A stretch of 64,000 bases of DNA from an endosymbiont of unidentified scaly snail isolate Monju. Lineage in GTDB: Bacteria; Pseudomonadota; Gammaproteobacteria; Chromatiales; Chromatiaceae. The translations under genes and the position numbers were made by a program. Location of the stretch: contig NZ_AP012978.1 in NCBI RefSeq assembly GCF_000801295.1, positions 2,525,001 through 2,589,000 on the forward strand. The letters are read 5' to 3'. Shown one piece after another: positions 9,441 to 20,622 of this stretch. The notes below the pieces were generated by a model. That model ran no database searches. It was given only the letters and a program-made list of their open reading frames with translations, and was not told where the DNA came from. Position 1 is the stretch's first letter. The number at the start of each line of letters is the position of its first letter.

Positions 9441-9619
9441 ACCACAGAGGACACAGAGACTTTTCCGTCGACGTATTTGTGTCCCGCTCGAATCACCAGC
9501 CCATGCCTCCATGGGCATATTCCCTGGTTGTTTCGATGCATCGATGGTCAAGCTGTCGCCCGTACCATCGAAGACCGAAGTGCGAGTAAAAACTCTGTGC
9601 CCTCTGTGTCCTCTGTGGT
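9441..9619. mobile_element. MITE-like element 3 with inverted CCACAGAG arms, between gltB and gltD
   Basis: The left arm (9441-9459) reads ACCACAGAGGACACAGAGA. The right arm (9592-9619), on the other strand, reads ACCACAGAGGACACAGAG followed by GGCACAGAGT. The 130 bp inside contain no gene and do not resemble the interior of element 1. The element sits inside the gltB-gltD operon, so transcripts for gltD must cross it. Confidence 0.65.
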
Positions 9620-9630
9620 TAATCCATCAA

Positions 9631-12600
9631 TCAAGCCGCCGACTGGCGCTGCTGTTCCTGCATCTCGCGGAGTGCGCGGCGGTATTCCACCGGCATCACC
9701 TTGATGAACTTCGACAGGCTGTTCTCCCAGTCGTCGAGGATGCGCCTGGCCACTGCCGAGCCGGTATACGCAAGGTGATCCTCGATGAGCTGGCGCAGCC
9801 GAATGGCGTCGAAGCGGGTCATGTCGTGCGAGACGTCCACCCGACCGTGAGTCTCGAGGTCGCCACCCTGATGGCCCAGCGCTTCGAGCGCATCGTCTTC
9901 CTCGGACACGGGCTCGAGCTCGACCTGCGCCAGATTGCAGCGGGTCTCGAAGTCTCCGGCCTCGTCGAACACGTAGGCGATGCCGCCGGACATGCCGGCC
10001 GCGAAGTTGCGCCCGGTCGGGCCCAGCACCACCACGATGCCGCCGGTCATGTATTCACAGCAGTGATCACCGGCACCTTCGACCACCGCGGTGGCCCCGG
10101 AGTTGCGTACCGCGAAGCGCTCGCCGGCCACGCCGCGGAAATAACACTCCCCGCTGATGGCGCCGAACAGCACGGTGTTGCCGACGATGATGTTGTCCTC
10201 GGCACGCTCGATGCCGCACTCCTCGGGCGGAGCGATGATCAGCTTGCCGCCGGACAGGCCCTTGCCGACATAGTCGTTGCCCTCGCCGGCGAGACGGATG
10301 GTCACCCCGTGCGCCAGCCAGGCGCCGAAGGACTGGCCGGCGGTGCCGCGCGCGTTGATGACGATGGTGTCATCCGGCAGGCCGGCATGGCCATAGCGCT
10401 CGGCCAGCCGACCCGAGAGCATGGCACCGAAGGTGCGGTTGGTGTTCTCGATGTCGATGTCGATCTCGACGCGCTTGCCCTCCTCGAGCGCCGGCCTCGC
10501 CAGTTCGATGAGGCGATTGTCCAGCGCCGCGGCCAGACCGTGGTCCTGCTCCTCGGAACAGTAGTAGGTGTCACCCTCGGCCAGCTCCGGCTTGCGCAGC
10601 AGGCGGCTGTAGTCGAGGCCGCGTGCCTTCCAATGGTCGATGCAGCGGCGCATGTCCAGGCGATCCATCTGGCCGACCATCTCGTTGAAGGTGCGGAAGC
10701 CCAGCTTCGACATCAGCTGGCGCACCTCCTCGGCGACGAAGAAGAAGTAGTTGATGACGTGCTCCGGCTTGCCGCTGAAGCGCTTGCGCAGCTCCGGATC
10801 CTGCGTGGCCACGCCCACCGGACAGGTGTTGAGGTGACACTTGCGCATCATGATGCAGCCTTCGGCGATCAGCGGCGCGGTGGCAAAGCCGATCTCGTCG
10901 GCGCCGAGCAGGGCGGCGATCACCACGTCGCGCCCGGTGCGCATGCCGCCATCGGCCTGCACCACGATGCGCGAACGCAGGCGGTTGAGCACCAGGGTCT
11001 GCTGGGTCTCGGCCAGGCCGATCTCCCAGGGGCTGCCCGCGTGCTTGATGGAGGTGAGCGGGCTGGCGCCGGTACCGCCGTCGTAACCGGCGATGGTGAC
11101 GTGATCGGCATGCGCCTTGGACACACCGGCCGCCACGGTACCCACGCCCACCTCGGAGACCAGCTTGACGCTGATCCGCGCCTTCGGGTTGACGTTCTTC
11201 AGGTCGTGGATCAGCTGTGCCAGGTCCTCGATGGAGTAGATGTCGTGGTGCGGCGGCGGCGAGATCAGGCCAACGCCGGGGGTGGAATGACGCACCCGCG
11301 CGATCTGCTGGTTGACCTTGTGGCCAGGCAGCTGACCGCCCTCGCCGGGCTTGGCACCCTGCGCCATCTTGATCTGGATGTCGTCGGCATTCACCAGGTA
11401 CTCGGTGGTCACCCCGAAACGGCCCGAGGCGACCTGCTTGATGGCCGAACGCTCAGGGTTGGGGGAGCCGTCGGGCAACGGATTGAAGCGCTCGGGCTCC
11501 TCGCCGCCCTCGCCGGTATTGGACTTGCCGCCGATGGCATTCATGGCGCGCGCCAGCGTGGAGTGCGCCTCGTAGGAAATGGAACCGAAGGACATGGCCC
11601 CGGTGGCGAAGCGCTTTACGATCTCGGAAGCGGGTTCGACCTCGTCGAGCGGCACCGGCTCGTCGGCGAACTTGAACTCCATCAGGCCGCGCAGGGTGAG
11701 CAGACGCTCGTTCTGCTCGTTGACCAGGCGCGAGTACTCCTCGTAGGTACGGGCGTCGCCCGCGCGCACTGCGTGTTGCAGCTTGGCGATGGTCTCGGGC
11801 GTCCAGACGTGGTCCTCGCCGCGGATGCGGAAGGCGTAATCGCCACCCACATCGAGATGTCGGCGGTAGATCAGCGCATTGCCATAGGCGTTACGATGCC
11901 AGCGCACGGCCTCGGCGGCCACTTCGGACAGGCCAATGCCCTCGATGGTGGTCGCCGTGCCCGTGAAGTACTTGTCCACGAACTCGCTGGACAGGCCCAC
12001 CGCGTCGAAGATCTGCGCGCCGCAGTACGACTGGTAGGTGGAGATGCCCATCTTGGACATCACCTTGAACAGGCCCTTGCCCACCGCCTTGATGTAGCGC
12101 GCGCAGGCCTCTTCGGGGTTGGGCGCGCCGTCGATCCCGGGCAACACCGCGTGGATGGTCTCGAAGGCCAAGTAGGGGTTGATCGCCTCGGCACCGTAAC
12201 CGGCCAGGGTGGCGAAATGGTGGACCTCCAGCGCGGCGCCGGTCTCGACCACCAGGCCGGATTCGGTGCGCAGGCCCTGCTCAATCAGGTAATGATGCAC
12301 CGCCGAGGTAGCCAGCAGCGCCGGGATGGCGATGTGGTCGGCGTCCACCGCGCGGTCGGACAGGATCAGGATGTTGTGGCCGCCTCTGACGGCCTTTTCG
12401 GCGGCGCGGCACAAGGCGGTGAGCGCCTTCTCCATGCCCTGCTCGCCCTGTTCGGCCGGATAGGTGATGTCCAGGGTGCAGGTACGGAAGGCCCCCTTGG
12501 TGGTGTCCTCGAGGTTGCGGATACGCTCCAGGTCCACGTTGGTGAGCACCGGCTGGCGGCACTCCAGGCGCATGCTCTCGCCACCGGAGGTCTGGTCCAG

Positions 12601-14256
12601 CAGGTTGGGCCGCGGGCCGACCAGCGACACCAGTGACATCACGATCTCTTCGCGGATCGGGTCGATCGGCGGGTTGGTGACCTGCGCGAACAGCTGTTTG
12701 AAATAGTGCGACAAGTGCTTGGGCTTGCTCGACAGCACCGCGGGCGGATTGTCCGCACCCATCGACCCCACCGCCTCCATGCCGGTCATGAACATGGGGG
12801 TGAGCAGGAACTTGATGTCTTCCTGGGTGTAGCCGAAGGCCTGCTGGCGGTCGAGCAGGGTGTCCTCGTCGGGGGGCATCACGCCGACGGCCTCGGGCAG
12901 CTCGTCGACCCGAATCTGGGTTCGCTGCAGCCACTCGCGATAGGGACGCGCGGCGGCCAGCTCGGCCTTGATCTCGGCGTCGTCGATGATGCGGCCCTGC
13001 TCCATGTCGATCAGCAGCATCTTGCCCGGTTGCAGGCGCCACTTCTTGACAATCTTCTCCTCGGGAATGGGCAGCACGCCCATCTCCGAGCCCATGACCA
13101 CCAGATCGTCGTCGGTGATGAGGTAGCGCGCCGGACGCAGGCCGTTACGGTCGAGGGTGGCGCCGATCTGGCGACCATCGGTGAAGGCCACCGCCGCCGG
13201 GCCGTCCCAGGGCTCCATCAGCGCTGCGTGGTACTCGTAGAAGTCGCGCCGCGCCGGGTCCATCTGCGGGTTGCCCGACCAGGCCTCGGGGATCAGCATC
13301 ATCATGGCGTGCGCCATGGAATAGCCGCCCATCACCAGCAACTCCAGCGCATTGTCGAAACAGGCGGTGTCCGACTGCCCTTCGGGGATCAGGGGCCAGA
13401 TCTTGTCCAGGTCGTCACCCAGAATGTCCGAGGCCATGGAGTGCCGGCGCGCGGCCATCCAGTTGACGTTGCCGCGCACGGTATTGATCTCGCCGTTGTG
13501 CGCGATCATGCGGAAGGGATGGGCCAGGTCCCAGGTGGGGAAGGTGTTGGTCGAGAACCGCTGGTGCACCAGCGCCAGCGCCGAGACCATGCGCTCGTCG
13601 TTCAGATCCTGGTAGTACTCGCCCACCTGGCCGGCCAGCAGCATGCCCTTGTAGACCAGGGTGCGCGAGGAGAAGGAGGTGAAATAGAAGGCGTCGCCGC
13701 CCTCGAGATTCAGCGCGCACACCCGGTTCTCGATCTGCTTGCGGATCACGAACAGCTTGCGCTCGAAGGCATCCTGGTCGCCGCAGTTGTCGCCGCGGCC
13801 CACGAACACCTGGCGGATCACCGGCTCGGTGGGCAGCACGCTGTAGCCCAGGCCGCTGTTGTCCACCGGCACCTCACGCCAGCCCAGCAGGCGCTGACCC
13901 TCGGCGGCGATGTACTCCTCGACGATCTGCTCGGCGCGCGCGCGCGAGGCGTCCTCGCGGGGCAGGAACAGCATGCCCACCGCGTACTCGCCCTCGGGCG
14001 GCAGCTCGAAGTCCACCACCGCGCGGAAGAAGGCGTCGGGGATCTGCATCAACAGGCCGGCACCATCGCCGGCGCGCGGGTCGGCACCCACCGCGCCGCG
14101 GTGATGCAGCCGTTCCAGCAGGATGGTCAGACCCTGGCGGATGATCTCGTGGCTCTTCTTGCCCTTGATGTGCGCGACAAAGCCGACACCGCAGGCATCG
14201 TGTTCGTTTGCAGGGTCATACAAGCCCTGTTGTGGCGGCAGGGTGCTGTAACTCAT
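9631..14256 (-). CDS. gltB: Glutamate synthase [NADPH] large subunit
   Basis: This is a 1541-residue, full-length GltB. The N-terminal glutaminase domain starts after a short propeptide at [12 protein letters not shown], whose Cys is the nucleophile that releases ammonia. The central domain is followed by the FMN synthase domain ([19 protein letters not shown]; loop 4-like [13 protein letters not shown]). [12 protein letters not shown] holds the three [3Fe-4S] ligands. The C-terminal GXGXG helix is present ([21 protein letters not shown]). ATG 14256 is preferred to TTG 14262 because AGAGG sits 8 nt upstream. It heads the operon with gltD. Confidence 0.97.
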   Translation of the reverse strand: MSYSTLPPQQGLYDPANEHDACGVGFVAHIKGKKSHEIIRQGLTILLERLHHRGAVGADPRAGDGAGLLMQIPDAFFRAVVDFELPPEGEYAVGMLFLPREDASRARAEQIVEEYIAAEGQRLLGWREVPVDNSGLGYSVLPTEPVIRQVFVGRGDNCGDQDAFERKLFVIRKQIENRVCALNLEGGDAFYFTSFSSRTLVYKGMLLAGQVGEYYQDLNDERMVSALALVHQRFSTNTFPTWDLAHPFRMIAHNGEINTVRGNVNWMAARRHSMASDILGDDLDKIWPLIPEGQSDTACFDNALELLVMGGYSMAHAMMMLIPEAWSGNPQMDPARRDFYEYHAALMEPWDGPAAVAFTDGRQIGATLDRNGLRPARYLITDDDLVVMGSEMGVLPIPEEKIVKKWRLQPGKMLLIDMEQGRIIDDAEIKAELAAARPYREWLQRTQIRVDELPEAVGVMPPDEDTLLDRQQAFGYTQEDIKFLLTPMFMTGMEAVGSMGADNPPAVLSSKPKHLSHYFKQLFAQVTNPPIDPIREEIVMSLVSLVGPRPNLLDQTSGGESMRLECRQPVLTNVDLERIRNLEDTTKGAFRTCTLDITYPAEQGEQGMEKALTALCRAAEKAVRGGHNILILSDRAVDADHIAIPALLATSAVHHYLIEQGLRTESGLVVETGAALEVHHFATLAGYGAEAINPYLAFETIHAVLPGIDGAPNPEEACARYIKAVGKGLFKVMSKMGISTYQSYCGAQIFDAVGLSSEFVDKYFTGTATTIEGIGLSEVAAEAVRWHRNAYGNALIYRRHLDVGGDYAFRIRGEDHVWTPETIAKLQHAVRAGDARTYEEYSRLVNEQNERLLTLRGLMEFKFADEPVPLDEVEPASEIVKRFATGAMSFGSISYEAHSTLARAMNAIGGKSNTGEGGEEPERFNPLPDGSPNPERSAIKQVASGRFGVTTEYLVNADDIQIKMAQGAKPGEGGQLPGHKVNQQIARVRHSTPGVGLISPPPHHDIYSIEDLAQLIHDLKNVNPKARISVKLVSEVGVGTVAAGVSKAHADHVTIAGYDGGTGASPLTSIKHAGSPWEIGLAETQQTLVLNRLRSRIVVQADGGMRTGRDVVIAALLGADEIGFATAPLIAEGCIMMRKCHLNTCPVGVATQDPELRKRFSGKPEHVINYFFFVAEEVRQLMSKLGFRTFNEMVGQMDRLDMRRCIDHWKARGLDYSRLLRKPELAEGDTYYCSEEQDHGLAAALDNRLIELARPALEEGKRVEIDIDIENTNRTFGAMLSGRLAERYGHAGLPDDTIVINARGTAGQSFGAWLAHGVTIRLAGEGNDYVGKGLSGGKLIIAPPEECGIERAEDNIIVGNTVLFGAISGECYFRGVAGERFAVRNSGATAVVEGAGDHCCEYMTGGIVVVLGPTGRNFAAGMSGGIAYVFDEAGDFETRCNLAQVELEPVSEEDDALEALGHQGGDLETHGRVDVSHDMTRFDAIRLRQLIEDHLAYTGSAVARRILDDWENSLSKFIKVMPVEYRRALREMQEQQRQSAA

Positions 14257-14333
14257 CGCCAACCTCTATCGTTGCATGCTGACAGCGGGCCGCCTCTGTC
14301 GGCGACCCGGGCGGAATCCTTGTCCGGGAAGGA

Positions 14334-14377
14334 CGGACTGGCCGACCGGACTGGCCGGCGGCACGGGCGGACTGGCC
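14334..14377 (+). repeat. Three short direct repeats upstream of gltB
   Basis: CGGACTGGCC occurs at 14334-14343, 14347-14356 and 14368-14377, so starts are 13 and 21 nt apart. They lie 78-122 nt upstream of the gltB start. They could be binding sites for a regulator or simple GC-rich drift; no known motif is recognised. The rest of 14257-14481 shows no gene. Confidence 0.3.
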
Positions 14378-14481
14378 CGCGAACCCGCTAGGATAATCGA
14401 TTCCTTATATTGGGACCAGCCCCCCCAGAGACCTTCCTTCGGCCCGGGGCGGACCTCCTGCCGATCATCGAGGAATCCCTT

Positions 14482-14641
14482 GGGAACCTCTGAACAAGTC
14501 TGGGCCGAAGAGATTGGCGTCAGAACGTGTCAGTTCAAAGCGCGAATCGCACGTAATAGCCCGCTATTGCGAAGATTCACAACGCAGAAATAGCGCATTC
14601 TGGCGTCAAGATCCCGGTTCACGACTTGTTCAGAGGTTCCC
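14482..14641. mobile_element. 160-bp MITE with perfect 19-bp terminal inverted repeats
   Basis: The ends GGGAACCTCTGAACAAGTC (14482-14500) and its exact complement (14623-14641) bound 122 bp with no credible gene. The 19-of-19 match indicates a recent or still mobilisable element. Ends starting GGAACCTCTGAA recall terminal repeats of some insertion sequences, but the parent cannot be named from memory. A short duplication is possible (CTT on both sides, overlapping the end). The right end contains the last codons and stop of the damX-like gene. Confidence 0.8.
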
Positions 14642-16276
14642 TTGCATCTGTTTGCGGATCGAGGCGAAGGTGCGCGGCCAGACACCACCACGGGCAATGG
14701 CGGCAGGCAGGTGCGAGCGCGCGGCCACCGCGGCATCACGGGAGGGATAGCTGCCGGCGACCAGCGAATACCAGGGGCGACCATCGAGTTCGCGCTCGAA
14801 CACCGCATAGGGCGGTGCGATGTGATGCCGCCGCAGGAAGGCATCGATGGAGGCGCGTTCGCGCGAGCCCACCAGTTGCAGGGTCCAATGGCCTGGCGGC
14901 TGGGCCAGCAGCCAGGCCCGTCCCTTTTGCGGGGACTTGCGGGATTCGTGCGCTGGAGAAGCCTTCGATTTGCCGCCAGCCGCTGCTGGCGGCTTCGCGG
15001 CGCGGGATGCGGGCCGGGGCGGCGGCGGGACAACTGGCTGCACCGCCGGCGCCGTTGTATCCGTCGTGGTTTGCGCCGCCTTGGCGGCCAGGTCGTCCCC
15101 CGGGGGGGGCTCGGCACGGGCAGGTGATGTCGTCGGCGGGGGGTCAGTCTTCGACGGCTCCCCCGCCCCGTTGGAAGCACGGGTGCCGGGCGTGGCCTGC
15201 TCGGCGGCACTCGCCGTCAACTGCGGGATCGCGGTCGCCTCGCCCGGTGGCTGCGCCGCGGCTCGGATGGCCTCGTCGATGATGGCATCGAGCACGGGAT
15301 CACTTTCCGCCGGCCCGGCCTCCGGTGCATCGTTGGCGGCCGGGGTTTCGGGTGCCTTGGCGGTGACGACCGGTTCGGGGACCCCAGCCTGGTCACCGGC
15401 CACGGCAGCCGGCGCCGTTGCGGCAGCGGGAGTCCCCGCTTGCGCGCCATCGCCAGGCGGCTCGTCATCGATCTGCCGGTTGGCTGGCAGCACGGCCGCT
15501 TCCCCGCGGGTTTCTTCTCGCGATGCGGTCGGGCCCGGCAACGATTCGCCCCCGGGCTCGAACCAGGCATTGATGCGCTCCTGATAGATCCAGGCCAGAC
15601 CGAGCAGCAGCAGGGCAGCCAACCCGCCCAGGATCCACGGCCAGGGCCGGCCGCGACGCGCGGTCACGGTGGCCCCGCCCGCCGGCCCCGACAGGCCGTC
15701 CAGGGCATCGAGCAGGGGGCCGGGTTGCCCCCCCGCGGCGCGGTGCAGAGCGCGAACCACCGAGTCCTCGAGGGTCGTGCCTGCCCGCTCCTGGAGAAAG
15801 GCCCGGGTCTCGTCCTCGCTGAAGGGGGGCAGATCAACGAACTGGATCTCCCAGTCGCTGGCCGATTGTGCCAGCTCGCCCGAGCCCGCCAGCAGCAGGT
15901 GCACACCGACGCTGGCAAGATCGAGCAGGTCGGCGATGTCACCCAGCCCCAGGGCCTGGGCATCGTCCACCAGAAGCAACAGCGGACGGTCGTCCTGCCG
16001 ATCCGTGACAACCGCCGGCCAGCCGGCATCCACGGCATCGAGCCCCAGCGCCTCGGCGAGCTGGTCACGTAGTGCGAAGGCGCCACCGGCAACCAGCGGC
16101 ACCACCTGGTACTCCGTTACCAGGCGCTTTCCCAGCTCGGTCAGGAAGCGGGTCTTGCCGGCCCCGGCCGGGGCACGCAGGTAGGGTGTCGCTTCGGCAT
16201 TGGCGACCAGGTGCACGAGCAACTGCATACGCTCGCGCCGCAGAGGGGTGTCGAAATAGTCGCCGACCTCAGTCAT
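14630..16276 (-). CDS. damX: DamX-like AAA ATPase with C-terminal SPOR domain
   Basis: This is a 548-residue membrane protein. Residues 1-210 form an AAA-type ATPase with Walker [13 protein letters not shown] and Walker [13 protein letters not shown] single membrane helix follows at about 205-225 ([20 protein letters not shown]), then a long Ala/Pro-rich periplasmic linker. Residues about 465-545 are a SPOR domain ([36 protein letters not shown]) that binds denuded septal peptidoglycan. Its ATG lies inside the aroB stop (ATGACTGA), suggesting coupled translation. The final residues GNL and the TGA stop are encoded by the terminal repeat of the MITE at 14482-14641, so the native C-terminus has been replaced. 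Confidence 0.88.
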   Translation of the reverse strand: MTEVGDYFDTPLRRERMQLLVHLVANAEATPYLRAPAGAGKTRFLTELGKRLVTEYQVVPLVAGGAFALRDQLAEALGLDAVDAGWPAVVTDRQDDRPLLLLVDDAQALGLGDIADLLDLASVGVHLLLAGSGELAQSASDWEIQFVDLPPFSEDETRAFLQERAGTTLEDSVVRALHRAAGGQPGPLLDALDGLSGPAGGATVTARRGRPWPWILGGLAALLLLGLAWIYQERINAWFEPGGESLPGPTASREETRGEAAVLPANRQIDDEPPGDGAQAGTPAAATAPAAVAGDQAGVPEPVVTAKAPETPAANDAPEAGPAESDPVLDAIIDEAIRAAAQPPGEATAIPQLTASAAEQATPGTRASNGAGEPSKTDPPPTTSPARAEPPPGDDLAAKAAQTTTDTTAPAVQPVVPPPPRPASRAAKPPAAAGGKSKASPAHESRKSPQKGRAWLLAQPPGHWTLQLVGSRERASIDAFLRRHHIAPPYAVFERELDGRPWYSLVAGSYPSRDAAVAARSHLPAAIARGGVWPRTFASIRKQMQGNL

Positions 16277-17360
16277 GGGCGAAGGAGGCCAGGGTGGCGT
16301 CGAGCACTTCCGGCGGGAAATCAGCAGAGACCAGGGCTCCCCCTATGCCCTTGAGCAGGATCAGGCGCAACTTTCCGCCGAGCACCTTCTTGTCCACCGC
16401 CATCAACTCGCGGAAGCGGTCCGGCCCCAGGGCGTCGGGGGGCCGATTCGGCAGGCCTGCCTGTTCGAGCACGCGGTCGACGCGCTCGCGGTCGTGCTCG
16501 TCCAGCCAACCGAGGCGGCGCGACATCTCGGCGGCCATGGCCATGCCAGCGCCGACCGCCTCGCCATGCAGCCACTCGCCATAGCCCATGCCGGTCTCGA
16601 TGGCGTGCCCGAAGGTATGGCCCAGGTTGAGCAGGGCGCGCTGCCCGGCCTCGCGCTCGTCGGCGGCGACGATCACCGCCTTGTCGGCACAGGAGCGTTC
16701 GATGGCCTCAGCGAGCAGCGCCTTGTCGCGCGCCATGAGCGCCGGCAGGTTTCGCTCGAGCCAGGCGAAGAAATCGGCATCGTTGATCAGCCCGTACTTG
16801 ATGACCTCGGCCATGCCGGCGGACAGCTCGCGGTCGGGCAGGGTATCGAGCGTCGCGGTATCGGCGATCACCGCGCGCGGCTGGTGGAAGGCGCCGATCA
16901 TGTTCTTGCCCAGCGGGTGATTGACGCCGGTCTTGCCGCCGACCGATGAATCGACCTGCGAGAGCAAGGTGGTGGGTACCTGGATGAAGTCCACGCCGCG
17001 CTGGTAGGTGGCCGCGGCGAAGCCGGTCATGTCGCCCACCACGCCGCCACCGAGGGCGACCAGGGTGCAGCTGCGGTCGAACCGGGCCTCGAGCAGGGCG
17101 GTATAGATGCGATCGAGGATATCGAGGTTCTTGTACTGCTCGCCGTCGGGCAGGATGACCGTGGCCGTCTGGAAACCTGCGAGCGCCGGCATCAGGCGCT
17201 CCAGGTAGAAGGGCGCAACCGTCTCGTTGCTGACCACCATGACCTGGCGCCCACGAACATGGGGCGCCAGGTAGCGCGGATCGCCGATCAGGCCCTCACC
17301 GATATGGATGGGGTAGGCGCGCTCGCCCAGATCGACTTGCAGGTTGCGTACGGCCGACAT
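16269..17360 (-). CDS. aroB: 3-dehydroquinate synthase
   Basis: This 363-residue protein converts DAHP to 3-dehydroquinate, the second shikimate pathway step, using NAD+ and a divalent metal. Motifs include [38 protein letters not shown] (NAD binding), [19 protein letters not shown], and the metal ligands in [20 protein letters not shown] and [21 protein letters not shown] at 17360 was chosen as start; the frame continues 10 codons upstream without support. It lies 38 nt after aroK and overlaps the damX-like start by 8 nt. Confidence 0.96.
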   Translation of the reverse strand: MSAVRNLQVDLGERAYPIHIGEGLIGDPRYLAPHVRGRQVMVVSNETVAPFYLERLMPALAGFQTATVILPDGEQYKNLDILDRIYTALLEARFDRSCTLVALGGGVVGDMTGFAAATYQRGVDFIQVPTTLLSQVDSSVGGKTGVNHPLGKNMIGAFHQPRAVIADTATLDTLPDRELSAGMAEVIKYGLINDADFFAWLERNLPALMARDKALLAEAIERSCADKAVIVAADEREAGQRALLNLGHTFGHAIETGMGYGEWLHGEAVGAGMAMAAEMSRRLGWLDEHDRERVDRVLEQAGLPNRPPDALGPDRFRELMAVDKKVLGGKLRLILLKGIGGALVSADFPPEVLDATLASFAHD

Positions 17361-17398
17361 GCTCGTCAAGGCTCTCCTCGGTGAAGCCACCTGGCGGC

Positions 17399-17911
17399 TC
17401 AGGTCACCAGATCGATGATCTCACGGGCGACCGCCCCCGCCGAACGGCCCTCGGTGGACACCGTATAGTCGGCGGTCTCCCGGTACAGGGGTTCGCGTTC
17501 GGCCATCAGTTCGCGCAAGCGACCCAGCGGATCCTCGGTCTGGATCAGGGGGCGCTTGCGATCACGATAGGTACGGTCGTACTGCTGTTCGGGCGAGCAG
17601 GCCAGATAGACCACGATGCCCCGCGCCGACAGGCGGTCGCGGTTGGCGGGCCGCAGCACTGCGCCGCCACCCGTGGCCAGCACCTGCTGGTCGATACGGG
17701 TGAGATCATCGATCACCCGTTGTTCGCGGTCGCGAAAACCTTCCTCGCCCTCGTATTCGAAGATGGTCGGGATATCCACGCCGGTACGGCGCTGGATCTC
17801 CTGATCGGTGTCCACGAAGTTCAGACCGAGCTGCGAGGCCAGGGTCTTGCCAACGGTGGTCTTGCCCGCCCCCATGGGGCCGATGAGAAAGATACGGTTC
17901 GGTTTTGCCAT
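17399..17911 (-). CDS. aroK: Shikimate kinase
   Basis: This 170-residue enzyme phosphorylates shikimate with ATP. Walker A is [15 protein letters not shown] at about residue 10, the shikimate-binding block is [13 protein letters not shown], and [11 protein letters not shown] and [14 protein letters not shown] follow, with the lid Arg region [11 protein letters not shown]. The start [11 protein letters not shown] at 17911 fits the family; the frame extends 39 codons upstream into the pilQ tail region without homology. It stands 73 nt after pilQ in the conserved pilQ-aroK-aroB order. Confidence 0.96.
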   Translation of the reverse strand: MAKPNRIFLIGPMGAGKTTVGKTLASQLGLNFVDTDQEIQRRTGVDIPTIFEYEGEEGFRDREQRVIDDLTRIDQQVLATGGGAVLRPANRDRLSARGIVVYLACSPEQQYDRTYRDRKRPLIQTEDPLGRLRELMAEREPLYRETADYTVSTEGRSAGAVAREIIDLVT

Positions 17912-17984
17912 CCGACAGATATGCCAGAAACGGGCCGCGCAGGCAAGCGGCAAGCCGCCTGCCCGGCCCATCGAAAGGTGGGAA

Positions 17985-20090
17985 TCAACGCAATGAAAGC
18001 GTGTCCTTGAGAATGCGCGGGGTGACAAAGATCAGCAGTTCGTTGTTCTGATCCTTCACCTGCTCCTGCTTGAAAGCCCAACCCACGTAGGGCAGGTCGC
18101 CGAAGAAGGGCACCCGGCCGATGTTGCGCGACTTGGTACGTTCGAACACGCCGCCGAGTACCACGGTCTCGCCGTTGTCGACCAGCACCGAGGTCTCCAG
18201 GGCCCGGGTGTCCACCGGCGGTACGCCCAGTACCGAGCGGGTGAAGTCCGGGTTGTCCTTGTTGACCTTGAGATCCATGATCACCCGGTCGTCCGGGGTA
18301 ATGTGCGGGGTGACCTCGAGCTGCAACACGGCTTCCTTGAACGCCACGGCGGTCGCGCCGCTGGAAGTCGCCTGCTGGTAAGGGATCTCGACACCCTGCT
18401 TGATGACTGCCTTGTTCTGATCGGAGGTGATCACCCGCGGGCTGGAGATGATCTCACCCTTGCCCTCCTGCTGCATGGCGTTGAGCTCCAGGCGCAACAG
18501 GTGCGAACCGATCTTGCCCAGCACGAAGTTGATGGCGCCGCCGCTGCCCGCCGCCAGGGTCTGCGGCAGATTGACCAGCAGGTTCTCGTTGGTTCCGCCG
18601 GTCGAAATGATCGGCGTCCCTGTGATCGCCGTGGCGTCCAGGTCGCCCGCCAGGCCACCGCCAATCACCAGGGTGTTGTCGGTGGTACTGAGTTGGTTAC
18701 GTCCGCTCAGGCCCAGCTTGACCCCCAGGTCCTTGGCGAAGTCGTTGTTGGCGATGACGATACGCGACTCGATCAACACCTGGCGCACCGGCACGTCGAG
18801 GTTGCCGATGAGCTCGCGGATCTCGCTGATCTTGGCCGCGGTGTCCTGCACCAGCAGCGAGTTGGTGCGCTCGTCGATGGTGACGTTGCCCCGCTCGGAG
18901 AGCAGCTTGTTTTCCTTGGACTTGAGCAGTGCGGCCAGGTCGGCGGCCTTGGCGTAGTTGATCTGGATGAGCTCGGAGCGCAGGGGAGCGAGCTCCTCGA
19001 TCTGCTTCTGCGATTCGAGTTCCAGCTTCTCGCGCGCCGCGATCTCCTCGGTGGGTGCGACCAGGATGACGTTGTCGTTGCGGCGCATGGACAAACCCTT
19101 GGTCTTGAGGATGATGTCCATGGCCTGGTCCCAGGGCACGTTCTTCAGGCGCAGGGTGATACGACCGCCGACGCTGTCGCTGACCACCATGTTCAGGCCG
19201 GTGAAGTCGGCCAGCAGTTGCAGCACCGAACGCACCTCGATGTCCTGGAAGTTGAGCGACAGGCGCTCTCCCTCGTACACCTTGTGGCGCGCGCGACGCT
19301 CCTCGACCTCGGCCCGGGTCAACGCGCGGAACTCGACCGTGTAGGTGTCTTCAGCCTGGTAGGCCAGGTGTTCGAACTCACCCTGGGTGGCAATCACCAG
19401 CCGGGTGTTCTTGCCCTGCGGGCGGGCCACCACCTCGGTGACCGGGGTGGCGAAATCCCTCACGTCGAACACCCGGGCCAGTTCGGCCGGCAGGCGGGTA
19501 CCCAGCAGGTCGAGCACGATCTTCTGGCCCTCCTGGCGCATGTCCACCACGATGGAGGGGTCGCTCAGCTTGATCTGGACCTTGCCCTCGCCCTCGGGGC
19601 CGCGTCGGAAATCGATGTTGAGAACCTGGGCGCCCCCGGCGGCCCTGGCTTGGCCGGCTGCGCTCGCAGTACCGTGATCCGTGGCCTTCATGGTGGCCAC
19701 ACCGCCGGAACCGCCGATATCGACCAGCAGGCGGTTGCCCTCGGAACGGATCTGGTGCGGTACCGACTCGACCAGGTTGACCACCACCCGGGTGCGATCG
19801 GCGGCCTCGATGGCAGCCACACTGCGTGCGACTCCGACGCCGATGGGCATCACCTTGCGCTTGAGCAGACTCCTGGTATTGGGCAGGTCGATGGCGATGC
19901 GCGCCGGGTTGTCGGTGGCAAAGGAAGGCGGTGCGGCAATGGGCTCGGCCAGGGTCATGACCACCTGGACCCGATTGCCCGGCAGGGTCACGAAACTGAT
20001 GTCGCGGAGCTCGTTGGCCCAGAGTGCGCCCGACCAGCCTGCCAAGACGATGGTCAGCATACGACGTGTCTGTTGCGTGATGGATGGCAT
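17985..20090 (-). CDS. pilQ: Type IV pilus secretin PilQ
   Basis: This 701-residue protein forms the outer-membrane pore through which the type IV pilus passes. It begins with a signal peptide (MLTIVLAGWSGALWA), then AMIN domains that bind peptidoglycan (about 25-260), an STN/N0 domain (NFQDIEVRSVLQLLADFTGLN), an N1 domain (INYAKAADLAALLK), and the secretin barrel (from about 440) with VPFFGDLPYVGWAFK and ELLIFVTPRIL near the end. CAGGAGAG precedes the start. It closes the pilMNOPQ operon. Confidence 0.96.
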   Translation of the reverse strand: MPSITQQTRRMLTIVLAGWSGALWANELRDISFVTLPGNRVQVVMTLAEPIAAPPSFATDNPARIAIDLPNTRSLLKRKVMPIGVGVARSVAAIEAADRTRVVVNLVESVPHQIRSEGNRLLVDIGGSGGVATMKATDHGTASAAGQARAAGGAQVLNIDFRRGPEGEGKVQIKLSDPSIVVDMRQEGQKIVLDLLGTRLPAELARVFDVRDFATPVTEVVARPQGKNTRLVIATQGEFEHLAYQAEDTYTVEFRALTRAEVEERRARHKVYEGERLSLNFQDIEVRSVLQLLADFTGLNMVVSDSVGGRITLRLKNVPWDQAMDIILKTKGLSMRRNDNVILVAPTEEIAAREKLELESQKQIEELAPLRSELIQINYAKAADLAALLKSKENKLLSERGNVTIDERTNSLLVQDTAAKISEIRELIGNLDVPVRQVLIESRIVIANNDFAKDLGVKLGLSGRNQLSTTDNTLVIGGGLAGDLDATAITGTPIISTGGTNENLLVNLPQTLAAGSGGAINFVLGKIGSHLLRLELNAMQQEGKGEIISSPRVITSDQNKAVIKQGVEIPYQQATSSGATAVAFKEAVLQLEVTPHITPDDRVIMDLKVNKDNPDFTRSVLGVPPVDTRALETSVLVDNGETVVLGGVFERTKSRNIGRVPFFGDLPYVGWAFKQEQVKDQNNELLIFVTPRILKDTLSLR

Positions 20091-20103
20091 GAAACTCTCC
20101 TGA

Positions 20104-20622
20104 TTACCCGCCTTCGACGACGAGGCTGACCGCAGCCTCGCGCTCCTGATATCCGGAACCGCTCTTTATCAGTTCCACCAGCTTTATCTTGTCTTCCGTG
20201 ATCTCGACGATACGACCGTAGTTCTTGGCCATGTGATTGCCCGTGGTCACCCGGTGGATGGTTCCGTCGCTGGTCTTGACCAGTGCCCAGGTACGCCCCT
20301 CCTTTTCGAGGGTGCCCACCATGCGCAGACTGTCGAGCGGATAGGCCTCCAGCTCTTCCTTGCGCCGATTGAAGTCGGGGCGAATGCCGCTGTCGGCCAC
20401 CGCCTCGGCCTCTTCCTCGGGATTGGTGTCCGGGGTGAAGGGGTCACGACGATCACCCGCGACGTAGAGATAGGTCTCGACCTCGGCCGGTTGCGGCGGC
20501 GGACTGATGCCGCTCGGCGGCCGCGCCTTGACCTCGGCCACATAGGCCTCGAGATCGGACAAGTCCCGGTTCGTGCAACCGGCGAGCAGACCTACCGAGA
20601 TGAAAATTGCCAGCCAGCGCAT
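20104..20622 (-). CDS. pilP: Type IV pilus alignment lipoprotein PilP
   Basis: This 172-residue protein has a lipoprotein signal MRWLAIFISVGLLAGC, with the lipobox Cys at residue 16. A disordered Pro-rich segment follows, then the beta-domain (LRMVGTLEKEGRTWALVKT, TGNHMAKNYGRIVEI) that contacts PilQ. PilP tethers the inner-membrane PilNO complex to the secretin. Its ATG overlaps the pilO stop as TGATG; a TTG one codon upstream is less likely. Confidence 0.94.
   Translation of the reverse strand: MRWLAIFISVGLLAGCTNRDLSDLEAYVAEVKARPPSGISPPPQPAEVETYLYVAGDRRDPFTPDTNPEEEAEAVADSGIRPDFNRRKEELEAYPLDSLRMVGTLEKEGRTWALVKTSDGTIHRVTTGNHMAKNYGRIVEITEDKIKLVELIKSGSGYQEREAAVSLVVEGG

Noticed and set aside
9406-12636. 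A 1076-codon open frame on the plus strand
   Set aside because: It is antisense to gltB and rich in His, Ala, Gly and Val, as expected from the shadow of a GC-rich gene. The same applies to 12706-14391, 18303-20129 (opposite pilQ) and 61359-63224 (opposite mnmG).
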